This document shows positions 16,716 to 25,042 of a stretch of DNA of 64,000 bases, one piece after another. The notes under the pieces are model-generated. The model searched no databases. It had not been told where the DNA came from and saw nothing but the letters and a program-made list of their open reading frames with translations. Origin of the DNA: a virus; IMG/VR virus record IMGVR_UViG_3300037089_000505, positions 79,948 to 143,947 of that record; one strand, 5' to 3'. Both the position numbers and the translations under genes were made by a program. Position 1 is the first letter of the stretch. The number at the start of each line of letters is the position of its first letter.

Positions 16716-16903
16716 CAGAGCAAGAAGCAAATCAACTCGTTCGAGACTTATTTTCTGGTCTCACCTGCTATATTCGCAATATAGAAGTAGAAGCTATTTA
16801 TGGCGATTACGTTTTGGTACATCACAAAAGCCATCCCGAATGGTGTGGTCGAATGACGGGTCTGCAAACGAAGCATACCACGCTCTTGTTCACAAAGATA
16901 TGA
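16712..16903 (+). CDS. hypothetical protein (63 aa)
   Basis: ATGA overlap sets the start (MTEQEANQLVRDL). The centre is beta-like (YGDYVLVHHKSH). Unrecognised. Confidence 0.55.
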   Translation: MTEQEANQLVRDLFSGLTCYIRNIEVEAIYGDYVLVHHKSHPEWCGRMTGLQTKHTTLLFTKI

Positions 16904-17022
16904 AACGGGGTAGATCAATTAGCGCAGAACGCGAAGCAGTTCTTTACATTTCCGGACGGCTTAACAAAGAGAAACGAGCTCTAATTACCGAGAGAGTAAA
17001 GCAGCCTTTTGTTTCGAAGTAG
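16900..17022 (+). CDS. 40-residue basic protein
   Basis: ATGA overlap with the previous gene. Arg/Lys-rich helix (SAEREAVLYISGRL). The stop codon sits inside the TTTCGAAGTAG promoter element of the next gene. Confidence 0.5.
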   Translation: MKRGRSISAEREAVLYISGRLNKEKRALITERVKQPFVSK

Positions 17023-17031
17023 CTATATAAT
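17013..17031 (+). promoter_or_regulatory. class A promoter candidate (TTCGAAGTA-N4-TATAAT)
   Basis: Its TATAAT ends 6 nt before the ATG of the RNA ligase N-terminal gene at 17038, with no ribosome site between. Same spacing as the other class A elements. Confidence 0.7.
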
Positions 17032-17037
17032 TACTCT

Positions 17038-17616
17038 ATGGAACTCTTGAAATTCATCGACACCAATTCTGATTGGAAAGAAAAAATCCAAGCCGAACCT
17101 TTTTGTGTCAAGGTTGAGGAAGACGAACACTACGTCCTTCTGAAATACGATCAGATTCATTCTGACTTCAATATTCCCATGGTTCGGGAATGTCGGGGTA
17201 TCATCCTTACCAAAGACACTCATGAAGTGGTTTGCCATCCCTTCGACAAATTCGGCAACTATGGTGAGGGATACTGCCCAGAGATAGACTGGGCTACTGC
17301 TCGAGTTCAGTCCAAAATCGATGGCTGCTGTGATGCCGATGTTAAACTCATTACCAAAACCGGTGAAAAGGCTATAAAAGAAATCGTTGAGGGCGAAGAA
17401 GTCCTCACTTTCAATTTCGAAAAAGACCAACCAGAATTTAATGTTGTAAAGGCAACTTCCAAAAAATTCAACAACAACGATTGGTATGAAATAGAACTAG
17501 AAAATGACCAGAAAATAAAACTGACTGGTAATCATCGTGTTTGGGTAGAAAATCTGAAATGTTATCGCCAAGTAAAAGATCTGAAAGGCGATGAGGAGGA
17601 GGTTAAATTTATATGA
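17038..17616 (+). CDS. RNA ligase N-terminal fragment fused to an N-terminal split intein
   Basis: Residues 1-96 are the front of an ATP-dependent RNA ligase (Rnl1-like), reaching the active-site motif SKIDG with catalytic Lys93. At Cys97 an intein begins: CCDADVKLITKTGEK matches intein block A, and LTGNHRVWV matches block B with its conserved His. The frame stops after 96 intein residues, so this is a free N-intein half. The matching half lies at 19017. Splicing would join KIDG to SLIKVW and rebuild motif I. Extein codons look GC-richer than the intein part. Confidence 0.88.
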   Translation: MELLKFIDTNSDWKEKIQAEPFCVKVEEDEHYVLLKYDQIHSDFNIPMVRECRGIILTKDTHEVVCHPFDKFGNYGEGYCPEIDWATARVQSKIDGCCDADVKLITKTGEKAIKEIVEGEEVLTFNFEKDQPEFNVVKATSKKFNNNDWYEIELENDQKIKLTGNHRVWVENLKCYRQVKDLKGDEEEVKFI

Positions 17617-17996
17617 TTTTAAAAATAATTCTAACAGTAGTAATGTTAGTAGTTGCATTAGTAGTTGGATTTTTACTACCCAATAATATAAGCTTTTTAG
17701 GCTCGCTTATTTTATTGGTAGTATTCTATGTAGTCTATTTTGTTTTTATTAAGCCAGTTATAAAAATGATCGACAAAGAGCTTCATTCATTCGAGCGTAT
17801 AAGCAAAAAAATTATTGCAAAATATGGTACCCCAGATGAGCGAGGAATTTCTATTTTTCCAGAAGAAAAAATGAGAGACGTGGGAGTATTAGAAGAGATT
17901 ACGTGGACATGGCATAAAAAAGAGGGCGACTGGAAAGTCGTTTTTTATAGAGATAAAGATGGATGGGCAGATTATGATGATGCTGCAGAAAGTTAA
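17613..17996 (+). CDS. membrane protein gene inside the split-intein cassette
   Basis: ATGA overlap with the stop of the N-intein gene. Two long TM segments (IILTVVMLVVALVVGFLL; LILLVVFYVVYFVFI), then ~80 soluble residues with KKEGDWKVVFYRD. It is not part of known intein systems and seems to be cargo in the inserted DNA. The function is unknown. Confidence 0.65.
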   Translation: MILKIILTVVMLVVALVVGFLLPNNISFLGSLILLVVFYVVYFVFIKPVIKMIDKELHSFERISKKIIAKYGTPDERGISIFPEEKMRDVGVLEEITWTWHKKEGDWKVVFYRDKDGWADYDDAAES

Positions 17997-18026
17997 GCGT
18001 CCCATCAACTTTTCATTGAATTTGAC

Positions 18027-18035
18027 AAGATAACT
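18027..18035 (+). promoter_or_regulatory. class B upstream motif (AAGATAACT)
   Basis: Starts exactly 11 nt before the endonuclease ATG, as in seven other genes. TTTGACA directly precedes it. Confidence 0.6.
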
Positions 18036-18037
18036 CA

Positions 18038-19060
18038 ATGAGAAATATAAAAGAAAGTGTTTGTGTTTGCGGACAAAAAATTACAAACATATCAGCGATA
18101 AATCATAAAAGACATTGCCCGGTCTTTTTAAAATACCGTGATAAGTGTCTCACTAAAGAATTTATTCAAAAAGAATATATTGAAAAGGGTCGGTCTTTAG
18201 AAGAAATACACAGAGAGCTTTCGATCCCAAGAAAATATATTGAAAGCAAAGTTTTAGAGTTTGGTTTCCAATTAAGAAACATAAAACAATCTAAAGCAAC
18301 TCAATACACAAAGAACAAAACGATAGCGACTACTATTGATAGATACAGCGATGTAAATGTTTTGGGCAAGAATTCGCCAATTTACAATGAAAGAAATAAG
18401 ACAGTAAAGCAAAGGTATGGCGTAAATAACGTATTTCAGCTGGCTGCCGTGAAAGAACAAATCACCAATAGTCATCTTGAAAAATACGGCAAGAAAAGAA
18501 TTACTAATGGACAAAAAATATCAACAACGAGAAAAGAAAAATTTAAAGCAGGCGAATATAAATATTTCAGTAGAGCAATGTCAGAGACAGCCAAAAGCAC
18601 TTATAATAAATTAAGCGAAAAAGAAAAAGTAGACAAAATGGTTCATATGAGAAAGTTTATAGACGTGAATTCTTTTATGTCAAGACCAGAAGAGAAAGTG
18701 GCGTTGATATTAACAGAGCTTAAGATTGAATTTCAACATACACTTTTCATAGGTCCATTTTCTTACGATTTTCATATCAAACATACGCCCGTAGTAATTG
18801 AAGTTCAAGGAGATTATTGGCACGCTTCCCCAGACAGATATGAAGCTAAAGATTTACTTAGCAGACCGGGTAATAAGCTTGTTGAAGCTCAAGAGATATG
18901 GGTCAAAGATGCGGCTAAGAGGGCATACATCGAAAAATATGGATACAAAGTTTTTTACATTTGGGAACACGAACTCAAAGATTTGAAGAGTATCGAAGGT
19001 AGGTTAATATCTCTGTATGAAGAGCATAAAAATAAAAAGCATCAAGAAGATTACAAATAA
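18038..19060 (+). CDS. Vsr-like homing endonuclease between split-intein halves
   Basis: The C-terminal ~110 residues carry a Vsr/EDxHD-type nuclease fold: SRPEEKVALIL, FSYDFHIKH, VVIEVQGDYWHA, and a late KVFYIWEHEL. The middle has DNA-binding repeats of the 'RYGVNN.FQ...KE.I..' type, and the N-terminus has a Cys/His pair cluster. It cuts DNA to spread the cassette. Its 3' end overlaps the next gene by 44 nt. Endonucleases of this family are known from 'fractured genes', where split inteins flank a free-standing endonuclease gene. Confidence 0.85.
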   Translation: MRNIKESVCVCGQKITNISAINHKRHCPVFLKYRDKCLTKEFIQKEYIEKGRSLEEIHRELSIPRKYIESKVLEFGFQLRNIKQSKATQYTKNKTIATTIDRYSDVNVLGKNSPIYNERNKTVKQRYGVNNVFQLAAVKEQITNSHLEKYGKKRITNGQKISTTRKEKFKAGEYKYFSRAMSETAKSTYNKLSEKEKVDKMVHMRKFIDVNSFMSRPEEKVALILTELKIEFQHTLFIGPFSYDFHIKHTPVVIEVQGDYWHASPDRYEAKDLLSRPGNKLVEAQEIWVKDAAKRAYIEKYGYKVFYIWEHELKDLKSIEGRLISLYEEHKNKKHQEDYK

Positions 19061-19910
19061 CTCGAAGAGATATGATGTCCAAACTGACAACGGCAATTTC
19101 TTCGCGAATAATATCCTCGTCCACAACTCTCTCATCAAGGTTTGGTACCATAACTTCTGGCACGTCTCTTCCAACGGTATGATCGACGCTGGGTCTTGCG
19201 ATCTCTCTCTTCCGTTCGGAAGCTACAAGACGCTCGGCGATCTTTTCAGCCAGGCCTTTTTCTTCAAACACAAGAAGAGCTTGAATGATCTCAACAAGAA
19301 CTACACCTATATGTTCGAGCTCATCAGCCCCTACAATCGGGTAGTCATTCCTTACACCGAGATTGACATTTACCATATCGGCACCAGGGAAACGAAGACT
19401 GGAATAGAGCTTATCATTGATATCGGAATTCAGAGACCGAAAGAATTCAATCTTCATACTCTGGATGATGTAATCGCCGCGGCAAAAGTCCTCCCCTTCA
19501 ATGATGAAGGCTACGTGGTGGTTGACGGAAAATGGAATAGAGCGAAGATCAAGTCGCCAGCTTATGTCGCCGTCCATCATCTCAGGGGCGAAGGCAATCT
19601 TTCCTACAAGCGAGTCCTGGTCTTGATCATGTCCAATGAACATACTGAGTTTCTGAACTACTTCCCTGAGTATGTTGAAGTATTCGGTCAGGTAGAAAAG
19701 AAGTATAAAGACTACGTCGAGAAACTCCTTCAGTCTGCAACTGACGCAATTCAGTATAAGAGCTTGCCTCGAAAAGAATATGCCATGTGGGCAACCAAAC
19801 AGGTTGAGCCGGCCTTTCTTTTCCAACTCCTTGATGGAAGGATCAAGACGGCTGAGGAATACTTGGAACAGGTCGGGCCCGAAAAGGTTGCCAAGAAGTT
19901 GGGATACTAA
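19017..19910 (+). CDS. C-terminal split intein fused to RNA ligase C-terminal fragment
   Basis: The first 37 residues are a C-intein: KRYDVQTDNGNFFANNILVHN fits blocks F and G, ending His-Asn. Ser38 is the +1 nucleophile. The remaining ~260 residues continue the ligase from SLIKVWYHN through MFELISP (motif IIIa-like), DEGYVVVDG (motif IV-like) and AKIKSP (motif V-like). Together with the protein from 17038 it would give a ~356-residue Rnl1-type enzyme after trans-splicing. Confidence 0.88.
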   Translation: MKSIKIKSIKKITNNSKRYDVQTDNGNFFANNILVHNSLIKVWYHNFWHVSSNGMIDAGSCDLSLPFGSYKTLGDLFSQAFFFKHKKSLNDLNKNYTYMFELISPYNRVVIPYTEIDIYHIGTRETKTGIELIIDIGIQRPKEFNLHTLDDVIAAAKVLPFNDEGYVVVDGKWNRAKIKSPAYVAVHHLRGEGNLSYKRVLVLIMSNEHTEFLNYFPEYVEVFGQVEKKYKDYVEKLLQSATDAIQYKSLPRKEYAMWATKQVEPAFLFQLLDGRIKTAEEYLEQVGPEKVAKKLGY

Positions 19911-20140
19911 TGCTGAGCAAATTTCATACATTCATCTTGAAGCACTTTTTTAAAATATTAGTGCTGATGATGTCTATCTTTGGTATTGCAATTGGTCTTG
20001 GGTTGAACTACTTTTTCGGCCTCTCGCTTTTCGTATGTATTTGTTCAGGTGTAGTTCTCGGACCACACTTGACTTTCGTGATTTTATTTGCTATCTTTCT
20101 TTTGCCATATACTCAGGGTAAACTTAAACCTAACGCATAA
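19910..20140 (+). CDS. small membrane protein (76 aa)
   Basis: TAATG overlap with the ligase fragment. Two to three hydrophobic helices (ILVLMMSIFGIAIGLGL; LTFVILFAIFLL). Confidence 0.6.
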   Translation: MLSKFHTFILKHFFKILVLMMSIFGIAIGLGLNYFFGLSLFVCICSGVVLGPHLTFVILFAIFLLPYTQGKLKPNA

Positions 20141-20159
20141 TTGAAGGAGAGGTAAACAA

Positions 20160-20987
20160 ATGATTCCTGGTATCCCCCTTCATCATATTTTCGATTGGTT
20201 CTTTCAACCTGTCAAAGAGTCGCCTGAAGACGACGATATGCTCTACTACATGCACATTTCAAATCCCAAATATAAGACGCCCACCAATCTGGCCAAGCTT
20301 TGGGACGACCTCTGGAATGTAGTTTGGCATCGCAATTTCGGAACATATGGACGGTTCACTCACGATCTTTATTGGGGGACTCGTTATCTCCTTCAAAGAA
20401 TTTTCAGAGCTGATCACACTCCTGACATTGAGCTTTTTGATATGATCTATCCTATGACCAAGAGGATTCTACCCAAGCTCAAGGCCTTCAGAAGGTATGC
20501 TGGCGAACACGGTCATGGTTACCCTACATACTTTTGCGATTGGGCGCCCACCAAGCACGACCCCAAGTACGGCGGAATAGGCATGACCAAAGCTCAATAT
20601 GACAAAGCTAAGAAAGAAGGAAAGTTCGCCGGCGGAGGACCTAAAGCTTGGCTCAAGACCATTGATGAAATGATTTTCGGTTTTGAACGGATTCTCTGCT
20701 ACGACAACATCAAAACCAAAGAAGCTGAGGTTTTCCTCAAGAAATATCATCTCCCTAACATTTGGGCTAAGACCGCCAAAAATCGCCACATGTCCTATTA
20801 CTATAGGAGCAAGAGTGGCAACTTCATGAGCTCTGGTGCTCCCATCAAGAAGAGCGAAGAGAAGAAATACACTTTCTTGGGCAAACATACCTATTATCAT
20901 AACTACGACGCAGAGAATAAAATCTACGAAAGGGCACAGAAGGGTTTGGATCTTTTTGCTAAGCACTTCTTGTCGCTATGGGATTGA
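20160..20987 (+). CDS. hypothetical protein (275 aa)
   Basis: GGAGAGG site upstream. Rich in Tyr, Trp, His and Lys (HDLYWGTRYLLQRIF; HYHNYDAENK type runs). It resembles conserved phage proteins of unknown function with no recognisable catalytic motif. Confidence 0.65.
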   Translation: MIPGIPLHHIFDWFFQPVKESPEDDDMLYYMHISNPKYKTPTNLAKLWDDLWNVVWHRNFGTYGRFTHDLYWGTRYLLQRIFRADHTPDIELFDMIYPMTKRILPKLKAFRRYAGEHGHGYPTYFCDWAPTKHDPKYGGIGMTKAQYDKAKKEGKFAGGGPKAWLKTIDEMIFGFERILCYDNIKTKEAEVFLKKYHLPNIWAKTAKNRHMSYYYRSKSGNFMSSGAPIKKSEEKKYTFLGKHTYYHNYDAENKIYERAQKGLDLFAKHFLSLWD

Positions 20988-21196
20988 CCGAGTCAGCAAA
21001 GAAATTTACTCTTCATCTCCTCAAGGGTCATATTTGTTCTAACTGCAAATATGGTATAATTCATAACAGCTACCAAATGCGGGAAGGCAGACGTGTTCCG
21101 GGGTGGACGTGGTGTGTAACCAATAATATGGATGTAGATCCAAGCGATAGTTGTAAACGATATGACAGGAAAGAAAGAGATACTCCGCCTCCTTAA
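20978..21196 (+). CDS. LLKG-leader CxxC small protein
   Basis: Pattern: leader FTLHLLKGHICSNCKYG, then WTWC and CKRYDRKERDTPPP at the end. First of three tandem paralogs whose C-terminal (C-x-RYDRKER) and N-terminal (KKE-LRLLK) parts overlap in DNA. Four cysteines could bind one zinc. Confidence 0.7.
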   Translation: MGLTESAKKFTLHLLKGHICSNCKYGIIHNSYQMREGRRVPGWTWCVTNNMDVDPSDSCKRYDRKERDTPPP

Positions 21197-21425
21197 AGGT
21201 TGTAGTTGCGAAAATTGTCGCTTTTCTTTTGGACAAGAAAAGACAACTGTAAAAATTCCCTATGAACACGATCGTTCAATAGGCGGTAGAAAGAATGTTA
21301 CATCTTGGATTTGGTATTGCAATAATAAATTTCAACATCGAGATCTTGACAAAGTAGTTTGCATAGAACCTACTGAATATTGTGAAAGATATGACAGAAA
21401 AGAAAGAAACACTCCGTCTTCTTAA
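21162..21425 (+). CDS. LLKG-leader CxxC small protein
   Basis: MTGKKEILRLLKGCSCENC leader plus CxxC, later WYCNN and YCERYDRKERNTPSS. Nearly the same C-terminal signature as its upstream neighbour. Overlaps both neighbours by ~35 nt. Confidence 0.7.
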   Translation: MTGKKEILRLLKGCSCENCRFSFGQEKTTVKIPYEHDRSIGGRKNVTSWIWYCNNKFQHRDLDKVVCIEPTEYCERYDRKERNTPSS

Positions 21426-21636
21426 AGATCATTCTTGTCTCACCTGTAAATTTAGTTGGAAGTCTAAAGGAGTTCTTGTTCCTTTTTATGGTGACACTGG
21501 AATACCAATGCCTACTCCACGAATTTGTGATTACGATAACATAGTGATTCACCGTCCTCAAGGTAGAGAATATGCAATGACTAAAGAAGTAAACGATTTA
21601 TACTACTGTCCTTTATATGAAAAGCTTCGTGGCTAA
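21391..21636 (+). CDS. LLKG-leader CxxC small protein
   Basis: MTEKKETLRLLKDHSCLTC, then ICDYDN and YYCPLYEKL: the four-cysteine layout again. An in-frame ATG at 21382 exists, but the family alignment supports 21391. Confidence 0.7.
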   Translation: MTEKKETLRLLKDHSCLTCKFSWKSKGVLVPFYGDTGIPMPTPRICDYDNIVIHRPQGREYAMTKEVNDLYYCPLYEKLRG

Positions 21637-21644
21637 CATATATT
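21626..21644 (+). promoter_or_regulatory. class A promoter candidate (TTCGTGGCT-N4-TATATT)
   Basis: The hexamer ends 6 nt before the ATG at 21651. Spacing is identical to the other class A sites, and no ribosome site lies between. Confidence 0.6.
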
Positions 21645-21650
21645 AAACAC

Positions 21651-21890
21651 ATGGCTATTACATTAGGCATCATTGCTATACTCTATTTAGCAGGTGGCAT
21701 CACTTTCGGTATGATCTTTGATCGTGAAGCCGAAAACTTTTGCGACCTCTTCGAAGGCACTGCTGGTCGTTTCATGAATTGGATTTTCTGGGCTCATAAC
21801 GGTGGCACCTATTTGGTCTTCATCGGACTTGCTACTATGATATGGCCCATCTCGGCTATACTCACAGCTATTTGTTATTTCAGAGCATAG
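21651..21890 (+). CDS. small membrane protein, paralog of the next gene
   Basis: An N-terminal TM (LGIIAILYLAGGITFGMIF), an acidic loop and a C-terminal TM (ATMIWPISAILTAICYF). The same layout as the gene at 21900 suggests tandem duplication. Confidence 0.65.
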   Translation: MAITLGIIAILYLAGGITFGMIFDREAENFCDLFEGTAGRFMNWIFWAHNGGTYLVFIGLATMIWPISAILTAICYFRA

Positions 21891-21899
21891 GAGAAAACA

Positions 21900-22148
21900 A
21901 TGATTGCTATCGTTATTTTGGCTACAATCATCTATCTCTTTATCGGCTTTGTTGGAGTCATCTACTTGAACGAGGAAGAAATTCTTGACGGTGTCATCGA
22001 CGATGAAGACAGCGTCTTTTCTTGGATTTTGAGCTGGCTCATCTATACGACTCCGATCATCAAGTGGGCTTTCTATTTTTTACTTGCTTTGATCTGGCCT
22101 ATCGGAGCTGTGGTGGCGGCAATCATTTATCTGTCATACATCGTCTAA
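21900..22148 (+). CDS. small membrane protein, paralog of the previous gene
   Basis: TM-acidic loop-TM like its neighbour (LIWPIGAVVAAIIYL versus MIWPISAILTAICYF). GGAG site upstream. Confidence 0.65.
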   Translation: MIAIVILATIIYLFIGFVGVIYLNEEEILDGVIDDEDSVFSWILSWLIYTTPIIKWAFYFLLALIWPIGAVVAAIIYLSYIV

Positions 22149-22157
22149 GGAGATCAA

Positions 22158-22367
22158 ATGGACGACCTAATCAAAGCTCTTCAAATCATGCGGAAGTATT
22201 GTAAAAACGAATACGCTCCGTGTTCTTGTGAACACGATATTCTCTACGTCAATTGCGTGGATCCCGCTAACGTTTCTGAGGAAGACATAAAGGCACTCGA
22301 TGAATTGGGGTTCAGTCCGAATTCTTCTTGGCCAGCATTCTATTCTTTCAGATTCGGATCCTGCTAA
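22158..22367 (+). CDS. small conserved phage protein
   Basis: Recognisable phage pattern: CEHDILYVNCVDPANVSEED, then ALDELGF and a final FYSFRFGSC. Such 65-75 residue proteins occur in many phages; the function is unknown. AAGGAG site. Confidence 0.65.
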   Translation: MDDLIKALQIMRKYCKNEYAPCSCEHDILYVNCVDPANVSEEDIKALDELGFSPNSSWPAFYSFRFGSC

Positions 22368-22377
22368 GGAAAAACAT

Positions 22378-23682
22378 ATGGAACTTAAAGGAAAATACGC
22401 TAACGCAATCGTCTACAACGACTTAGTCGAGGCTACCTGTATCTCGCAGATTCTTGGCCTGTTAAACCATCCTCTGTCTGAAAACTCCAACCCTCGCTTC
22501 ATGCCAGATTTGCACGCGGGAAAAGGCTGTGTCATCGGCTATACTGCTATTCTTCCGCCTGATGGAAAGGTAGTTCCTAACCTCATCGGTGTAGATAAGG
22601 GATGTGGCGTCTATACCATTTGCCTTGGATTCTTGGCCGATATCGGCGAAAAGTTTGACAAGCTTGACAGGTTCATTCGCAACGAAATTCCTTCCGGGTT
22701 CAAGAGCAACGAACGAACCAATCAGGATCTGGAGGAAATTTTCCGAAAGGGACTTGCGAGCAATGGTCTTTATGCAAACATCCGTGATTTCGATGTCGCC
22801 CTTAAGGAAGTGTGCAAGCGTCAGGATCAGAGCTATGATGCGGTAATGAGACAGATTGGAACTCTCGGCGGTGGAAATCACTTCATTGAAGTTGGACTCG
22901 ACGAAGAGAATCGTCTTTGGCTGACGATCCACTCTGGCTCGAGACACTTCGGAAACATCAGCTGTCTCTTCCATCAGAAAAAGGCACAGAACAAATACCT
23001 CGGTCTCGATGATGAAACCTTCCGAGCAAAGGTGGAGGAAATCAAACGGACCAAGCACGGTAAAGGTATTGAAGCAGCAATTCAGAGACTCCGTTCAGAA
23101 GCCCGGAAGGGTGGCAAGAAACCCAACGGTCTTGAGTGGTTAGAGGGCAAAGATCGCGAAACTTACATTCACGACTTGAAAGTTGCTCAGTTGTATGCAA
23201 AACTCAATCGCCATACGATGGCCTACGCTATTGTGAACGGCTTCTACAAGCTGGACATTTTCAGCCTGAAGAGAATTGAGTCTGTCCACAACTACATCAA
23301 CTTCGAAGATAACATCGTTCGAAAGGGCGCGATCTCTGCTCATATCGGAGAAGAGGTTGTCATTCCCTTCAACATGAGAGACGGTTTGATCATTGGAATT
23401 GGAAAAGGAAATCCTGACTGGAACTTTTCTGCACCGCACGGGTCTGGAAGGAAGATGTCTCGTTCGGCCGCAAAAGGCCTGGACCTTGCTCATTTCGAGA
23501 AAGTTATGAAGGATGCGGGTATCTGGTCTACTTCAATAGGTAAAGACACACTCGATGAATCGCCCATGGCCTACAAGAACACTGAAGACATTGTGGCTCT
23601 TTTAGGGCCGACTGTAGAAATTAAGCATCGCGTGAAGCCAATCTACAATTTCAAGTCTGGCAAAGAAGAGGAAAGAGAATAA
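22378..23682 (+). CDS. rtcB: RtcB family RNA ligase
   Basis: Joins 2',3'-cyclic phosphate or 3'-phosphate RNA ends to 5'-OH ends using GTP and Mn. All signature blocks appear in order: DLHAGKGCVIG, GVDKGCGV (metal Asp/Cys), LGGGNHFIEV, HSGSRHFG, VHNYI, and APHGSGRKMSR with the guanylylated His. Length 434 is typical. In Archaea and animals RtcB seals tRNA exons after intron removal; in bacteria and phages it repairs cleaved tRNA. This is notable given the interrupted tRNA genes in the window. Confidence 0.93.
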   Translation: MELKGKYANAIVYNDLVEATCISQILGLLNHPLSENSNPRFMPDLHAGKGCVIGYTAILPPDGKVVPNLIGVDKGCGVYTICLGFLADIGEKFDKLDRFIRNEIPSGFKSNERTNQDLEEIFRKGLASNGLYANIRDFDVALKEVCKRQDQSYDAVMRQIGTLGGGNHFIEVGLDEENRLWLTIHSGSRHFGNISCLFHQKKAQNKYLGLDDETFRAKVEEIKRTKHGKGIEAAIQRLRSEARKGGKKPNGLEWLEGKDRETYIHDLKVAQLYAKLNRHTMAYAIVNGFYKLDIFSLKRIESVHNYINFEDNIVRKGAISAHIGEEVVIPFNMRDGLIIGIGKGNPDWNFSAPHGSGRKMSRSAAKGLDLAHFEKVMKDAGIWSTSIGKDTLDESPMAYKNTEDIVALLGPTVEIKHRVKPIYNFKSGKEEERE

Positions 23683-24017
23683 TGGTAATTACTTTGAATT
23701 TTGCAAGCGCGAAAGATTTGATGAGCTGGCATCATCACAAGCAGAACGTCAAGTTGTTCAAGCGGACACGAAGTTTTCAGGTGACAGGTTCTGATGGCCT
23801 GTACTACGGTTATATCACAGGCGTTCTTGATGGAGTTAGAGCTGCCAATCGGGATGTATATTTCAAGATCCCAGACGGAGCAAATATAAAAACTATTGGC
23901 AGTATAGTCGACGAGTTCATTACTAGGAACAAAGAAAACATCGACGAAAACGAATCAGCAGCATCTGTCGTCATTGCAGCGTTACAGGAGAAGTGGCCAC
24001 ACGTAGGAGGGAAATAA
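23682..24017 (+). CDS. hypothetical protein (111 aa)
   Basis: TAATG coupling to rtcB and to the next gene. Basic N-terminal half with HHHK. Unrecognised; co-expression with rtcB is its only clue. Confidence 0.6.
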   Translation: MVITLNFASAKDLMSWHHHKQNVKLFKRTRSFQVTGSDGLYYGYITGVLDGVRAANRDVYFKIPDGANIKTIGSIVDEFITRNKENIDENESAASVVIAALQEKWPHVGGK

Positions 24018-24217
24018 TGAACTCTATGAGATTGGCTAATGGCGTAGAAATCAAATTTCTTGACGAGCCTGAGGGTAGGTTTATTTGCATTGCCGACCTG
24101 ATTGTTGGTATCGAACGAGCTGAAAAAACTATGATGGAAAAACCATTCAACACTTGGGTTCAGAAAACTACCAAAGGTTTTATCGACAATCTCAAGCTCA
24201 TAAGAGATGTGAAATGA
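24017..24217 (+). CDS. hypothetical protein (66 aa)
   Basis: GGAGGG site and TAATG overlap. Helical C-terminus; unrecognised. Confidence 0.55.
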   Translation: MNSMRLANGVEIKFLDEPEGRFICIADLIVGIERAEKTMMEKPFNTWVQKTTKGFIDNLKLIRDVK

Positions 24218-24276
24218 CCAAAGAAATTCGCCATGCTCTTGAAGTATTCAAAGAAAGGCTGGTAAAGAATGGATGA
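24214..24276 (+). CDS. possible 20-residue peptide
   Basis: ATGA start on the previous stop and an 8-nt overlap with the next start. Reads as one basic helix (TKEIRHALEVFKERLV). It may be just a coupling element. Confidence 0.35.
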   Translation: MTKEIRHALEVFKERLVKNG

Positions 24277-24511
24277 TAGAACACTTGAGAAGACAGTAAA
24301 CCTCATGCTCACTCTTTACCATTGCTTAGACTGTGGCCTCAATGGTAACGATTGGGAAGAGTTCAAGAAGCTGAAGGCTGAATTTATGGGTCAAGCGGCT
24401 GATTCACTTTTTTTCAAATGCCCTAAGTGTGGTAACAAATGGGCTACAGTCAATCTCAACATTCTTGACAAACAAAGAAAAGAAAAGGAAGCGGCAAAGG
24501 CAAAGGAATGA
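24269..24511 (+). CDS. zinc-ribbon small protein (80 aa)
   Basis: CLDCG at residues ~19-23 and CPKCGN at ~51-56 form a zinc ribbon, followed by a Lys/Glu/Ala-rich tail. Coupled to the next gene by ATGA. Confidence 0.65.
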   Translation: MDDRTLEKTVNLMLTLYHCLDCGLNGNDWEEFKKLKAEFMGQAADSLFFKCPKCGNKWATVNLNILDKQRKEKEAAKAKE

Positions 24512-25014
24512 GTTGGCGAAAGATTGTAGTAGACGGAGAAGCTTATCGCTGGAAGTGCGGCGGTTCTAATGTTTCCATCCGTAACGAAAAAACTGGCAAA
24601 GGTGTCAATATTGCTATTACAGAGCTGAAGCCGATATCACCCGAAGACGTTGAAGAAATGCATTGGCACAACTTCAATGGTGGTATTACGCCTTCTGATG
24701 TTCATGCTTATATCAACGGCAATCTTCGTAGAGAGGAGCTTGGAATCGACACTATCAAAATTCTACAGGATATTTACTACGAAAAAGTACCTGCGGCATA
24801 CGCAGGTGGAACTTTGACAGTCAAAGATCACGACAAGCTTCTCATGTTTAATGTAGGAAAGGGTTCTTCAGACGAAGAAAATTGTTGGATTGCCCTCAAT
24901 TACGTCAAGAACAAGAATTCTAATTGCGCTTTTTGGGATCAAGCTGTCAGCACTTTACGACTGACGCCTGGCTTTAAGAAGATTGCCACAAAGGCAATGC
25001 TCAAGAGTTTCTAA
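24508..25014 (+). CDS. hypothetical protein (168 aa)
   Basis: ATGA start. Early cysteine (WKCGGS) and a mixed fold; no motif is recognised. Confidence 0.6.
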   Translation: MSWRKIVVDGEAYRWKCGGSNVSIRNEKTGKGVNIAITELKPISPEDVEEMHWHNFNGGITPSDVHAYINGNLRREELGIDTIKILQDIYYEKVPAAYAGGTLTVKDHDKLLMFNVGKGSSDEENCWIALNYVKNKNSNCAFWDQAVSTLRLTPGFKKIATKAMLKSF

Positions 25015-25042
25015 TACTGCATACTTTTTGAAAGGAGAGAAT

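Noticed and set aside
17326-19127. Group I or II intron in the RNA ligase gene
   Set aside because: The insert begins with intein block A and ends with intein block G (His-Asn/Ser) in frame, and separate start codons exist. A split intein explains it without an RNA intron.
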